32,083 bases of DNA from NCBI GenBank assembly GCA_020845455.1, contig JADLFO010000040.1, positions 1 through 32,083 of the forward strand, read 5' to 3'. This document shows, one piece after another, positions 7,935-16,229 of the stretch (position 1 is its first letter; every line of letters starts with the position of its first letter). This DNA is from Caldilineaceae bacterium. Lineage in GTDB: Bacteria > Chloroflexota > Anaerolineae > Caldilineales > Caldilineaceae. Below the pieces are notes generated by a model, which did no database searches, had not been told where the DNA came from, and saw nothing but the letters and a program-made list of their open reading frames with translations. The position numbers and the translations under genes were made by a program.

Positions 7935-9323
7935 TCAGCCTAAGTCGGGCGGCTGGGATGGATGATACAGCGCCCGCGCCTCGCTCAGTTGGCGCTCCAG
8001 TTCGGTGCGCTGAGTGATGTCCTGCACCGTGCCATAGAGGCGAATGGCGCGGCCGTTCTCCATCTCAGCCTGGCCCGCCGCTCGCACGGGGACGTGCCTG
8101 CCCTGGCGGTTGACGATCTCGATCTGCAAGTCATAGGCTTTGCCTGTAGCCGCTGCCTGCTGGATGGCAGCCCTCAGCCTCTCGGCGGATGCAGGCGCGC
8201 ACATCTGGATCAGTTCGTCCGCGGGCGGCAGCGGGCTGTCGGGCGCAAAGCCATAGATGCGATACATCTCCGATGTCCAATAGACGACATCGGCCTCCAG
8301 ATCCCATTCCCAACCGCCGGTCGCCGTCACCTGTTCGGTTTGTTCCAGCAGGCGGGTCTGGCGCAAGAGCAGTTGGCGCTGTTGGTTTAGCTCTTGTTCG
8401 ATCTGCTTGCGACTAGTGATGTCAGTCAGGGCGCCCTCGATCACGCGCGGCGTGCCGCCCGCATCGCGGCGTACGCGCGCTGAAAACTCTATCCAATGCT
8501 GCCTGCCATTAGGCTGGACAAGGATATATTCCACGCGGAACGAGGCGTCCTCGCCGGCAGCAGCCGCCTTAATCGCGGTTTCAATGGCTAACAGCAGCCG
8601 TCCGCGATATTCAGGATGGACCAACTGCATATAATCGGTGTAGTTGCGGACGGGTTCGAACGGGTGATCCGGCGTCTGTTTGCTCTGTGCTTTGGCAATA
8701 TGATATGTCGCATTGGCCTCACCTGTCGCCAAGTCCCAGGAGCCGACGTCGACACCGCCCGCTTCCAATGCCAGCGCTATCCACGCCTCTCCAGCATCCA
8801 CCTCGCTCAGCGCGTGTTGCAGCAGCCCCGCCGCGATACAGCCAAATGTCTGCAGAGAGGCCATCACCGCCGCGGGCCAGCGCGCTTCGGCGCGGTGGGT
8901 CGCCAGCCCCAGCGCGCCCACCCAGCGATCTTCCGTCTGCAGCGGCAGCAGCAGCACTGTGCCGACCCGCGCCGCAGCCAACTTCTGGGGTAAAGGCTGC
9001 CCCGCGGTTGGGTAGAGGACCGCTTGCCCGCGCCGCAGCATTTCGACGAGCGCCGGCTCCGCGGCCAGCAGTTCGCGTGCCAGACAGGGGCCGTGGGTGG
9101 CGTGATAGTGGTGGGCGCGGCTGATATCGTCACTGCTCCGAGGCAAAAGGCTCAGCCCTATGCAGTCAACCCCCAGCGCGGCGCGCAGCTCGGCGAGAAC
9201 GGCCTCGACGCGCTGCGCCGGGTCGCCCGGCGCGGTGGTCGCGCGCGCGGCCAGCTGCATCAACAGCCCGTCGAGCGAGGGATCCGTATTCGCATCGTGC
9301 GATGAGCCTGCAGCAATGGGCAT
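7935..9323 (-). CDS. GAF-PAS-PAS sensor protein lacking an output domain
   Basis: A 462-residue soluble sensory protein. Residues about 20-185 form a GAF domain (VDCIGLSLLPRS, VGTVLLLPLQ, WVGALGLATH). Two PAS/PAC domains follow: about 195-310, ending in the PAC signature GALTDITSRKQIEQEL, and about 335-455, ending in GTVQDITQRTELERQL. A coiled linker joins them. After the second PAC the protein stops within 15 residues (YHPSQPPDLG), exactly where a HisKA, GGDEF or phosphatase domain would normally begin. None is present here or in the 190 bp downstream in any frame. It is either a stand-alone sensor acting on a partner or a kinase that lost its transmitter. The start at 9323 has AAAGGAAAG upstream. 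Confidence 0.82.
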   Translation of the reverse strand: MPIAAGSSHDANTDPSLDGLLMQLAARATTAPGDPAQRVEAVLAELRAALGVDCIGLSLLPRSSDDISRAHHYHATHGPCLARELLAAEPALVEMLRRGQAVLYPTAGQPLPQKLAAARVGTVLLLPLQTEDRWVGALGLATHRAEARWPAAVMASLQTFGCIAAGLLQHALSEVDAGEAWIALALEAGGVDVGSWDLATGEANATYHIAKAQSKQTPDHPFEPVRNYTDYMQLVHPEYRGRLLLAIETAIKAAAAGEDASFRVEYILVQPNGRQHWIEFSARVRRDAGGTPRVIEGALTDITSRKQIEQELNQQRQLLLRQTRLLEQTEQVTATGGWEWDLEADVVYWTSEMYRIYGFAPDSPLPPADELIQMCAPASAERLRAAIQQAAATGKAYDLQIEIVNRQGRHVPVRAAGQAEMENGRAIRLYGTVQDITQRTELERQLSEARALYHPSQPPDLG

Positions 9324-9345
9324 AGAGACTTTCCTTTGGTATGAT
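9317..9345 (+). promoter_or_regulatory. Candidate extended -10 promoter for the hydrolase gene
   Basis: TGG-TATGAT at 9337-9345 is an extended -10 element. TGGGCA (9317-9322; 4 of 6 matches) lies 17 bp upstream. A start near 9352 would give a 32-nt leader to the ATG at 9384. The -35 sits at the first codons of the divergent GAF-PAS gene, so the two genes' expression signals overlap. Confidence 0.45.
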
Positions 9346-9383
9346 GCAGATCGCGCTGTGTTTCAGTTTGGGTGGGAAAGGTT

Positions 9384-10259
9384 ATGCTGATTCACTCCAA
9401 GACGCTGGTGCTGCCCGACCATCGCACCCTGGCCTATGCCGAGTATGGCGACCTCGCGGGTTCCCCTGTGATCTGGCTGCACGGCAACCCGGGTTGCCGG
9501 CGTGAGCCGGAACTGTTCGACCCGACGCTGTTGGCGCGCCTTCACATCCGCGCCATCGTCCCCGACCGTCCGGGCATCGGCCAATCGGACTTCAAGCCGG
9601 CACGCCGCCTATTAGATTGGCCCACCGACCTGGCCGCGCTGGCGGCTGCGCTTAAACTGGAACGCTTTGCGCTGCTGGCGCTCTCTGCCGGTGCGCCCTA
9701 TCTCGCTGCCTGCGCCCGGGTCATGCCGCACCGTATCACCCGCGCCGGGATCATCAGCGGGGTCGCGCCGTGGGAAGCGCTGGAACCCGCCGAGCGGCGC
9801 AGCCCCGGGCTGCGCTATTTTGCCGCGGCGCGCCGGTCGCCGTGGCTCAGCCGGGGGCTGATCTGGCTAATGCGCCAGGGAGTACACCGGCCAGACAAGT
9901 GGATGGCCCGCGCCACCGCCGGTCTGCCGGCGGCAGACCAAACCGTCTTGGCCGAGCCGCGCGTGCGCCAATCCCTTTTGGCGCTGCTGCATGAAGCCTG
10001 GCGGCAGGGGGGCCGCGGCCTTGCTTGGGATGCTGTGTTGGTCAGCCGTCCCTGGGGGTTTGCCCTAGAAGAGATTGCCTTGCCGGTCTACCTCTGGCAT
10101 GGGGACGCCGACCGCAATGCGCCGCTCGCCATGGGGCTGCATCTGGCGGCGGCGCTGCGCAACAGCCGTCTGCAAGTTGTGCCCAACGAGGGGCATTTCT
10201 CGCTGGCTGTGCGCCATTTGGAACCTATCCTACGCACGTTGAGCGCGCCGCACGCCTAG
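9384..10259 (+). CDS. Alpha/beta-fold hydrolase
   Basis: A 291-residue enzyme of the alpha/beta hydrolase superfamily. The oxyanion strand is WLHGNPG (32-37), the nucleophile elbow is A-L-S101-A-G where the first glycine of GxSxG is alanine, the acid is D241 or D243 in HGDADRN, and the base is H271 in NEGHFSL. RPGIGQSD (62-69) matches the loop found in epoxide-hydrolase and haloperoxidase-like members. The start at ATG 9384 follows GGGAAAGG directly; a GTG at 9372 would overlap this RBS. The substrate is unknown; esterase or lactonase activity is the cautious guess. The gene stands alone between two minus-strand neighbours. Confidence 0.85.
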   Translation: MLIHSKTLVLPDHRTLAYAEYGDLAGSPVIWLHGNPGCRREPELFDPTLLARLHIRAIVPDRPGIGQSDFKPARRLLDWPTDLAALAAALKLERFALLALSAGAPYLAACARVMPHRITRAGIISGVAPWEALEPAERRSPGLRYFAAARRSPWLSRGLIWLMRQGVHRPDKWMARATAGLPAADQTVLAEPRVRQSLLALLHEAWRQGGRGLAWDAVLVSRPWGFALEEIALPVYLWHGDADRNAPLAMGLHLAAALRNSRLQVVPNEGHFSLAVRHLEPILRTLSAPHA

Positions 10260-10305
10260 GCATGTGGCACGCGCGTACCCGTGCGCGGGGCTGGACGGCC
10301 CGCTG

Positions 10306-11625
10306 TTAGGGCCGTACATGAAAATCGCCCAGCGCGATCCACTTATAGGTCGTCAGTTCTTCCAACCCCATCGGCCCACGGGCGTGGAGCTTTTGGGTGC
10401 TGACCGCCACCTCCGCGCCCAGGCCAAACTGCCCGCCGTCGTTAAAGCGCGTGCTGGCGTTGACAAAGACCGCCGACGAGTTGATCTCGTTGACAAAGCG
10501 CGTGGCGTTTTGCCAGTTGTTCGTCAAGATGCCGTCCGAATGCTCCGAGCCATGGGCGTGGATGTGGGCGATCGCCTCGTCGAGGTCGTCCACCACCTTG
10601 ACGCCCAGGATCAGCGCCAGCCATTCCTGGTCAAAATCGTCTGGCCCGGCCTCCACTACCTGCGCCCCGTGCCGGTCGTGGCGGAGGATGTCCAGCGCCT
10701 CGCCTGTGGCGCGCAGCTCCACCCCGCTGCGCGCCAACTCCGACGCGACCAGGGGCAAAAACTCGTCGGCCACCCTCCGGTTGACGAGCAGCGTGTCGAG
10801 CGAATTGCAGACGCTGGGCCGCTGCACCTTGGCGTTTTCGACCACGGCGACCGAGCGCGCCAAGTCGGCGCTCTCGTCCACATAGAGATGGCAGATGCCG
10901 ATGCCGCCGGTGATGACCGGGATCGTGCTCTGCTCCTTGGCGAGCTTGTGCAGCGCCGCGCCGCCGCGCGGGATGATCATATCGACGTATTGGTCGAGGC
11001 GCAGCAGCTGCGCGATCCAGGCACGGTCGGGGCTGGCGATCAGCTGCACCGCAGCCGGCGGGCAGTTGACCTTTTCGAGCGCGGCGTGGATCACCTCGAT
11101 CAGCGCCAGGTTGCTGCGCAGCGTTTCGCTGCCCCCGCGCAAGATCACGGCGTTGCCGGTCTTGAGCGCCAGCGTGGCGATGTCGATCGTCACATTAGGC
11201 CGCGCCTCATAGATCACCCCCAACACGCCGATGGGGATACGGCGGCGGCTGAGGCGGATGCCGTTGGGCAGGAGGCGGCTTTCCAACTCCGTCCCCACCG
11301 GGTCGGGCAGGTCGACAATCCGGCGCGTGTCGGCCACCAGTCCGGCGATGCGCGCCGGGTTAAGCGTCAGCCGGTCGAGCAGCGCGTCGCCGAGGCCCTT
11401 GGCGCGGCCGCCGGCCACGTCGAGCGCGTTGGCGGCCAAGACCTGGCCGGCTTGCGTCTCCAGTTCGTCGGCGATGGCGAGCAGCGCAGCGTTCTTTTGC
11501 GCCGTGGTCAGCGTCGCCAGCTTGCGGCCGGCGGCCTTGGCCGCGCGGCCCATCTCTTCTAGATCGACGTGCAGATCGACCTGGGTGGCGCCGTTGTGAA
11601 GCGTCTCGGCGGCTGACATTGCCAT
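10306..11625 (-). CDS. proA: Gamma-glutamyl phosphate reductase (proline biosynthesis)
   Basis: A 439-residue protein of the aldehyde-dehydrogenase fold that reduces gamma-glutamyl phosphate to glutamate-5-semialdehyde with NADPH, the second step of proline synthesis in the cytoplasm. The catalytic cysteine is C273 in [15 protein letters not shown]. Other family marks are [16 protein letters not shown] (131-146), [14 protein letters not shown] (154-167), the VDMIIPRGG nucleotide region and the C-terminal [13 protein letters not shown]. Length matches the family. An AGGGAAGAAAG stretch precedes the ATG at 11625; the next in-frame ATG two codons on is also possible. proB, often adjacent, is not in the window. 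The upstream neighbour is the formyltransferase gene, 99 bp away on the same strand. Confidence 0.96.
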   Translation of the reverse strand: MAMSAAETLHNGATQVDLHVDLEEMGRAAKAAGRKLATLTTAQKNAALLAIADELETQAGQVLAANALDVAGGRAKGLGDALLDRLTLNPARIAGLVADTRRIVDLPDPVGTELESRLLPNGIRLSRRRIPIGVLGVIYEARPNVTIDIATLALKTGNAVILRGGSETLRSNLALIEVIHAALEKVNCPPAAVQLIASPDRAWIAQLLRLDQYVDMIIPRGGAALHKLAKEQSTIPVITGGIGICHLYVDESADLARSVAVVENAKVQRPSVCNSLDTLLVNRRVADEFLPLVASELARSGVELRATGEALDILRHDRHGAQVVEAGPDDFDQEWLALILGVKVVDDLDEAIAHIHAHGSEHSDGILTNNWQNATRFVNEINSSAVFVNASTRFNDGGQFGLGAEVAVSTQKLHARGPMGLEELTTYKWIALGDFHVRP

Positions 11626-11724
11626 GATAGACTCACTTTCTTCCCTGTACGTCCGGCCCGCCCCGAGGCCGGGGCGAAGATAGTCTGGCCTACTCTACCA
11701 CAAACAGCGCCCCAAGAAAAACAG

Positions 11725-12657
11725 CTAAGGCGCGGCCAAGGGTGCTGACGCCGTGCCAATCGCAAACACGCTGCCGGGGCTGAACTGGATGCGCAGGATG
11801 CCGCCCTGTTCGACCACCGGCGCGGGCAGCGTGCTTTCCGCATCCCAACCCAGGACACGCTCGACGCGCCAGGTCTGCCCCTGCGCCGTGACCCAATAGG
11901 GCCGGCCCCATTCCGCCGTGGCGCGCACAAAGTTATAGGCGCGCCGTGCGTTCCAGGCAAGGTCCAGACTAAAATCGGCGTCGTTCGGCCAAGGTTGATA
12001 GCTGCCGCCCGGCGGCTGCGGCGTGCGCGTGGGCAGACCCGCGGCCAGTGCCTGCGCCGCCAGGTCGCCGCCCAGCGCACCCAAGCGCGCGTCCAGTTCC
12101 GGGCCGGTCGCGCCGTCGGGGCGCAGCAGATCGGCCTGCGCCGCCAGGTCGCCGGTGTCGAGATCGGCATCCATCCAGTGCAGGGTGATACTCAACGGCT
12201 GCACGTCGTGGCGCATCTGCCAAAAGAGCGGGGCCGGGCCGCGATAGGCGGGCAGCCGTGAGGGGTGAAGATTGAGAAAGCCATGCGCCGGGATCGCCGG
12301 CAGCGCGGCGGGGATACGCCGTGGAAAACAGGCCACCAGCACCGCGTCCGGGGCTTGCTCGGCCAGCCAGACCGCCACGCCGGGACGATTCAACCGGCCC
12401 ACCGTATAGACCGGCAGCCCCTGCGCCCAGGCGAGATGTACGGCGCTGCGCTGCATAAAGGCATCCAGCAGCGGTAGTTCGTCGTGTGCCGGCGGCGGTG
12501 GCGGCAACCGGCGCGGCGCAGGCGTATCGTCCCCTGGAATGACCAGCCCGGCCACGGCGACGCCCGCCGCCAACAGCCGTGCCAATACCGCTTCGGTCAT
12601 CACCCCCGTGGTTCCCCACAGCAGGATGGGCTGGGACGCGCCGTCTAGATCGGCCAT
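11725..12657 (-). CDS. Methionyl-tRNA formyltransferase family protein (Fmt or paralogue)
   Basis: A 310-residue protein with the formyltransferase core: N129-x-H131-PSRLPAYRG is the HPSLLPxYRG motif, and D167 in LDTGD completes the N-H-D catalytic set at the usual spacing (H to D 36 residues). A C-terminal domain of Fmt_C type follows (RRAYNFVRATAEWGRPYWV, about 230-300). True Fmt formylates initiator Met-tRNA with 10-formyl-THF. Two things argue for a diverged paralogue: the N-terminal AGTPxFA motif is replaced by WGTTGVMTEAVL, and there is a Pro-rich insertion at 47-57. No peptide deformylase gene is adjacent. Start: AGGAGG at 12673-12668 is 10 nt from the ATG at 12657 but only 1 nt from the ATG at 12666, so the inner start is preferred. 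Confidence 0.8.
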   Translation of the reverse strand: MADLDGASQPILLWGTTGVMTEAVLARLLAAGVAVAGLVIPGDDTPAPRRLPPPPPAHDELPLLDAFMQRSAVHLAWAQGLPVYTVGRLNRPGVAVWLAEQAPDAVLVACFPRRIPAALPAIPAHGFLNLHPSRLPAYRGPAPLFWQMRHDVQPLSITLHWMDADLDTGDLAAQADLLRPDGATGPELDARLGALGGDLAAQALAAGLPTRTPQPPGGSYQPWPNDADFSLDLAWNARRAYNFVRATAEWGRPYWVTAQGQTWRVERVLGWDAESTLPAPVVEQGGILRIQFSPGSVFAIGTASAPLAAP

Positions 12658-12659
12658 CT

Positions 12660-12688
12660 TTGACATGCCTCCTGCCCAATCCTATAAT
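12660..12688 (+). promoter_or_regulatory. Consensus sigma70-type promoter toward the YggX gene
   Basis: TTGACA at 12660-12665 and TATAAT at 12683-12688 are separated by exactly 17 bp, a perfect consensus match. Transcription would begin near 12695 and give a leader of about 120 nt before the YggX-like gene. The -35 overlaps the start region of the divergent formyltransferase gene. Confidence 0.75.
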
Positions 12689-12708
12689 TGGAGCGAGCCG
12701 GTTGGCAA
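12681..12708 (-). promoter_or_regulatory. Candidate overlapping divergent promoter for the formyltransferase gene
   Basis: On the minus strand TTGCCA (12708-12703) and TATAGG (12686-12681) are 16 bp apart. TATAGG uses the same TATA bases as the plus-strand TATAAT. The predicted start near 12674 leaves a very short leader, just long enough for the AGGAGG at 12673-12668. Confidence 0.45.
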
Positions 12709-12816
12709 AGCGAAATCCCTTTTGCAGAAGCGTGCAGGACTTGGCTCAAAGCGCCCTCCGGCGCAAGAGCGGCGCAAACTTGGCGAAAGGGTGTATAAGA
12801 GTAAAGGCAGGATGAT

Positions 12817-13113
12817 ATGGCGCGTATGGTGCAGTGTGTGAAGCTAGGTCGCGAGTTGCCAGGGCTGGAGGATCCCCCCTATCCCGGCGAGTTGGGCCAG
12901 CGTATCTATGAGCAGGTCTCTGCCGAGGCCTGGCAGATGTGGCGTGATTACGCCGTGATCCTCATCAACCACTATGGGCTGAGTCTGGCCGACCCGCAGG
13001 CGCGCGAGTTCTTGGCCCAGCAGATGGAGGAATACTTCTTCGGCGCCGAAGCCCAGATGCCCGAAGGCTGGACGCCCGTGGGGCAGGGCGGCAAGGGCGC
13101 AGCGCGCAAATAA
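12817..13113 (+). CDS. YggX-like Fe(II)-trafficking / oxidative damage protection protein
   Basis: A 98-residue protein whose first 85 residues match the YggX family: C7 in the position of the conserved redox cysteine, YPGELGQRIYEQVSAEAW (22-39), the LINHYGLSL stretch (50-58), FLAQQMEEYFFG, and a final EGWTP. In proteobacteria YggX protects iron-sulfur clusters against superoxide and takes part in Fe(II) handling. The Gly/Lys-rich tail after PVGQGG is short and probably disordered. The start at 12817 has an AAGGCAGG upstream; an ATG three codons later is also possible but would shift the cysteine. The aldo/keto reductase starts 4 nt after its stop, so the two form an operon. Confidence 0.85.
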   Translation: MARMVQCVKLGRELPGLEDPPYPGELGQRIYEQVSAEAWQMWRDYAVILINHYGLSLADPQAREFLAQQMEEYFFGAEAQMPEGWTPVGQGGKGAARK

Positions 13114-13117
13114 CCCC

Positions 13118-14092
13118 ATGCGCCAACTCACCCTGCCCGGCAGTGACCTGCGCGTCTCGTCCCTCTGCCTGGGAACAGGCCAGTTTGGCAGTGGGATCAG
13201 CCAGGAGACGGGCCGGCGGCTGTTGGAGCGCTTTGTCGAGGCGGGCGGTACATTGATCGACACCGCCAACATCTACGGCGATTGGGTCCCCGGCGCAAAG
13301 AGTTCCAGCGAAAAAATGATCGGCGCATGGCTGGCGGCGCGCGGGCTGCGCGACCGCATGGTCCTGGCGACCAAAGGCGGCCACCCGCAGCTGGAGCGCA
13401 TGGACGTGTCGCGGCTGGCGCGCGCCGATCTGATCCACGATGTGGATGAAAGCCTGACCCATCTGCAAACTGACCGCATCGATCTCTATTGGCTGCACCG
13501 CGACGACCCGGCGCGGCCCGTGGGCGAGATCATGCAGGCGCTGGCCGAGTTGGTGGCCGCGGGCAAAATCCGCTATGCGGGCTGTTCGAACTGGCGTGCG
13601 GAGCGCATTCGCGCTGCGCAGGCATATGCCACAGACCATCAACTGCCGGGGTTTGTAGGCAATCAGATGATGTGGAGCCTGGCCGCGCTCAACCTCGACG
13701 GCTTGGCCGACCCGTCGCTGGTCCCTATGACGCCAGACCTGTGCCGCTATCATCTGGAGAGCGGGCTGGCGGCTGTCCCCTATTCATCGCAGGCCAACGG
13801 CCTCTTTCAGAAGTTGTCGCATTGGTGGGCGCGGCGGCGCATCTCCCCCAACCAAGCAGCGCGCTATCCACTCGACGAAAACCGGGCACGGCTGGCGCGC
13901 GCCCAATCGCTGGCCCGCGACCTGGGCGTCTCGTTGACGGGCATCGTGCTTGGCTATCTGCAATCGCAGCCCTTTGTCACCGTGCCGATCATCGGCTGCC
14001 GCACGCTGGATCAACTGGACGACAGCCTGGCCGCTGACGGGGTGCGCCTGACCCCCGGCCAGTTGACATTTTTGGAGTCGGGCACGCCTTGA
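13118..14092 (+). CDS. Aldo/keto reductase
   Basis: A 324-residue NAD(P)H-dependent oxidoreductase of the AKR (beta/alpha)8-barrel family. The catalytic tetrad is visible: D48 and Y53 in LIDTANIYGDW, K86 in LATKGG, H127 in YWLHRDD. LGTGQFG at 18-24 and the C-terminal GIVLGYLQSQPFVTVPIIG (NADP-binding strand and loop) fit the family, closest to the Tas/YdhF-like or dehydrogenase-type AKRs that act on sugars or carbonyls. Substrate unknown. The start lies 4 nt after the YggX stop and the end is 49 nt before the amidohydrolase gene, so the three genes are probably one transcript. Confidence 0.9.
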   Translation: MRQLTLPGSDLRVSSLCLGTGQFGSGISQETGRRLLERFVEAGGTLIDTANIYGDWVPGAKSSSEKMIGAWLAARGLRDRMVLATKGGHPQLERMDVSRLARADLIHDVDESLTHLQTDRIDLYWLHRDDPARPVGEIMQALAELVAAGKIRYAGCSNWRAERIRAAQAYATDHQLPGFVGNQMMWSLAALNLDGLADPSLVPMTPDLCRYHLESGLAAVPYSSQANGLFQKLSHWWARRRISPNQAARYPLDENRARLARAQSLARDLGVSLTGIVLGYLQSQPFVTVPIIGCRTLDQLDDSLAADGVRLTPGQLTFLESGTP

Positions 14093-14141
14093 AGCAGTTC
14101 ATCTTCTGCATCAACCCTGAAACTGGAGACGGAACAACCCA

Positions 14142-15368
14142 ATGCAATTTGACCTATTGATCAAAGGCGGTGAGGTGGTCAATCCGGGCGGCCAAAGCGG
14201 GGCGCTCGACGTGGCTATCAACCGCACGCGCATTGCCGCGCTGGACCGCAATATCCCCGCTTCGTCGGCGCGGCGCGTGATCGACGCTGCCGGCCGGGTC
14301 GTCACCCCCGGCCTGGTGGACCTGCACACTCACGTCTATCACAGCGTCACCTACTGGGGCATCTATGCCGACCCGGTGGCGGCGCGCTCCGGCGTGACCA
14401 CCTGGCTGGATGTCGGCTCGTCCGGCGCATTCAACTTTATCGGCTTTCGCGACTTTATCGCCAAGCCTTCCGCCGCTCGTCTCTATGCGCTGCTCAACAT
14501 CTCGTCGATCGGTCTGACCGCCAGCACCTGGGAACTGTCAAACCTCGACTATTGTGACGTGGATCTGTGCTGCAAGCTGATCGACCTTAACCGCGACCTG
14601 GCGCTGGGCGTCAAAGTGCGTATCGACCATAACACCACGCGCGGCGCCGGCATCGAGCCGCTCAAGCTGGGGCGCGAGGCCGCCGAACGCTGCGGCCTGC
14701 CTATGATGGTGCATGTCGGCTATGGCCCCCCCACCATTCAGGAAGTGCTGCCCTATCTGCGCCCGGGCGATATTTTGACCCACTGTTTCACCGGCGGCGA
14801 CATGCGTATTGTGGATGGAGACGGGCGTCTTTTGGATGTCGCCAAACGCGCCTGGGACCAAGGGGTGATCATGGATGTGGGCCACGGCGGCGGTTCTTTC
14901 GCCTTCGATGTGGGCGAGGCGCTCATCGCCCAAGGCCACAAGCCTGACGTTATCTCGTCCGACATCCACCAGCACAGCGTCAACGGCCCTTTGTTCGACC
15001 TGCCCACCTGTCTGAGCAAGTTCCTCGCCATCGGCATGAGCCTGCCCGACGTGATCCGCGCCGCCACGGTGCGCCCTGCCGAGGTCTTGGGCTTGCAGGA
15101 TGAGATCGGCACGCTGCGTGTGGGCGCGCCTGCCGACATCGCCCTCTTTATGCTGGAGCAAGGTGACTTCCCGCTCTATGATGTCTTTATGCAGCCGCGT
15201 ACAGGCCGCCAACTGCTGCGCAATACGCTCACGCTGATCGACGGCCGCGAACTGCCGCGCCTCCCGGACGGCCCCATGGCCCCCTGGATGGAGCTAAGTG
15301 CGGGCCAGCGTGCGCTGGTCGAGCGCGGCCACACGCCCGACGCGCTGGCGCAGCGGGTGACGGCATAG
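14142..15368 (+). CDS. Amidohydrolase/deacetylase-family metallohydrolase
   Basis: A 408-residue enzyme of the amidohydrolase superfamily, dihydroorotase-like group, resembling the Atu3266/EF_0837 subgroup (Met_dep_hydrolase_B). The binuclear metal site is evident: H62-x-H64 in DLHTHVYH, K158 in LGVKVRI (bridging carboxylated lysine), H191 in MMVHVG, H214 in LTHCFTGGD and D274 in SSDIHQHS. The N-terminal MQFDLLIKGGEVVNPGG and C-terminal GTLRVGAPADIALF are the usual beta-sandwich ends. Characterised relatives hydrolyse acetylated hydroxy acids or N-acetyl compounds; the substrate here is unknown. It is the third gene after YggX and the aldo/keto reductase. The RBS is modest (GGAG about 13 nt and GGA about 8 nt upstream). 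Confidence 0.88.
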   Translation: MQFDLLIKGGEVVNPGGQSGALDVAINRTRIAALDRNIPASSARRVIDAAGRVVTPGLVDLHTHVYHSVTYWGIYADPVAARSGVTTWLDVGSSGAFNFIGFRDFIAKPSAARLYALLNISSIGLTASTWELSNLDYCDVDLCCKLIDLNRDLALGVKVRIDHNTTRGAGIEPLKLGREAAERCGLPMMVHVGYGPPTIQEVLPYLRPGDILTHCFTGGDMRIVDGDGRLLDVAKRAWDQGVIMDVGHGGGSFAFDVGEALIAQGHKPDVISSDIHQHSVNGPLFDLPTCLSKFLAIGMSLPDVIRAATVRPAEVLGLQDEIGTLRVGAPADIALFMLEQGDFPLYDVFMQPRTGRQLLRNTLTLIDGRELPRLPDGPMAPWMELSAGQRALVERGHTPDALAQRVTA

Positions 15369-15381
15369 CCGCCGTGATCAG

Positions 15382-15400
15382 CCGCAAAGGACGCGCGAAG
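15382..15400. repeat. Remnant of a dispersed CGCAAAGG-type repeat
   Basis: CGCAAAGGACGC at 15383-15394 is identical, as reverse complement, to 31983-31994 near the other end of the window. It lies in the 57-bp gap between two convergent genes and is followed by GACTGCTGACTACTG. Confidence 0.4.
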
Positions 15401-15425
15401 ATTGACTGCTGACTACTGCCCTCTC

Positions 15426-16208
15426 CTACCGCGCGAACCAGCCTGCTTCAGTGCGTGAGCACTGTGCCGAGCGGGGCGCGGCATCGGGCGCGAGCGCCAG
15501 TGTCCGCACGGCGCTCGCCGTACATACCTCCCAGAGCGCAATCGGCGCTTCGACCCGAATCTGGCGCAGGCTGGGCGTCCCCCAGGAGCCGCCGGCCTGG
15601 AAACAATGGCTTTGGTGCAGTCCCTGCTGCATACAGCGCGTAAAGTCGCCGTAACGGGTTGCCACGCTGCCCGCGGCGACCGTGCCCGGCGGCGTCTGCA
15701 CTTCGCCCTTCAACACCCTCCAGTCCAGGCTGATATAGGCTTGGCCGGTAAACTGCCGATAGTCGAGCCGGATCGGATGCACCCCTTGCGTCATTACGAT
15801 GTCAAAGACAAAGGCCTTACCCGATTGCCCCTGGTCGCGCGTATCGAGATAGTCCATGCCGTCTACATTGAGCACAAACTCGTCGTCGGCGAGCAGCGTA
15901 AAGCGATAGAGACCGGCATAGAAAAAGGCGTCGCTTGTCATGCGCGCCGTCCAGTTATCTGCAGGCATGCGCGGCCCCGGCGCAGCGCTGCGCCAGTGAT
16001 AGGCGATCACATTGTCGAAGTCGGTATAGACCGGCGCGCCGCCCCAGGCGGGGTTGGCATAGTAGTCGATCTGCCAAGCGTTGCCGCTCTGCGCACGGCC
16101 GGGCTGCGCTGTGACCAGCCACAGGAGCAGCGCCAGCCCCAGCGCGCTCCACCGGCGGTAGCGCAGGATCCCCCCTGCCGCGGCGCGGCCCCAGTTGAAG
16201 CGGTACAT
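15426..16208 (-). CDS. Secreted PA14-domain protein
   Basis: A 260-residue exported protein. A basic N-terminus (about 1-20) and hydrophobic core LGLALLLWLV (23-32) form a signal peptide, with likely cleavage near QPGRAQ (35-40). Residues about 45-165 read as a PA14 domain: WQIDYYANPAWGGAPVY at the start, the WTARMTSDAFFYAGLYRFTLLADDEFVLNVDG core and HPIRLDYRQFTGQAYISLDW at the end. PA14 modules commonly bind carbohydrates or mediate adhesion. The C-terminal 90 residues carry four cysteines and no known domain. It begins 21 nt after the stop of the PPC-like gene (AAGGGGGG RBS), so both are one operon and may act together at the cell surface. Confidence 0.78.
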   Translation of the reverse strand: MYRFNWGRAAAGGILRYRRWSALGLALLLWLVTAQPGRAQSGNAWQIDYYANPAWGGAPVYTDFDNVIAYHWRSAAPGPRMPADNWTARMTSDAFFYAGLYRFTLLADDEFVLNVDGMDYLDTRDQGQSGKAFVFDIVMTQGVHPIRLDYRQFTGQAYISLDWRVLKGEVQTPPGTVAAGSVATRYGDFTRCMQQGLHQSHCFQAGGSWGTPSLRQIRVEAPIALWEVCTASAVRTLALAPDAAPRSAQCSRTEAGWFAR

Positions 16209-16229
16209 AATCCCCCCTTGCCTCGTTGT

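Noticed and set aside
7888..8017. Small plus-strand frame after a strong GAAGGAGGT site
   Set aside because: Only about 35-40 codons, mostly antisense to the GAF-PAS gene, no recognisable features; the RBS-like sequence alone is not enough.
10264..11562. 432-codon plus-strand frame over proA
   Set aside because: proA on the minus strand has every family motif; this frame is its antisense shadow.
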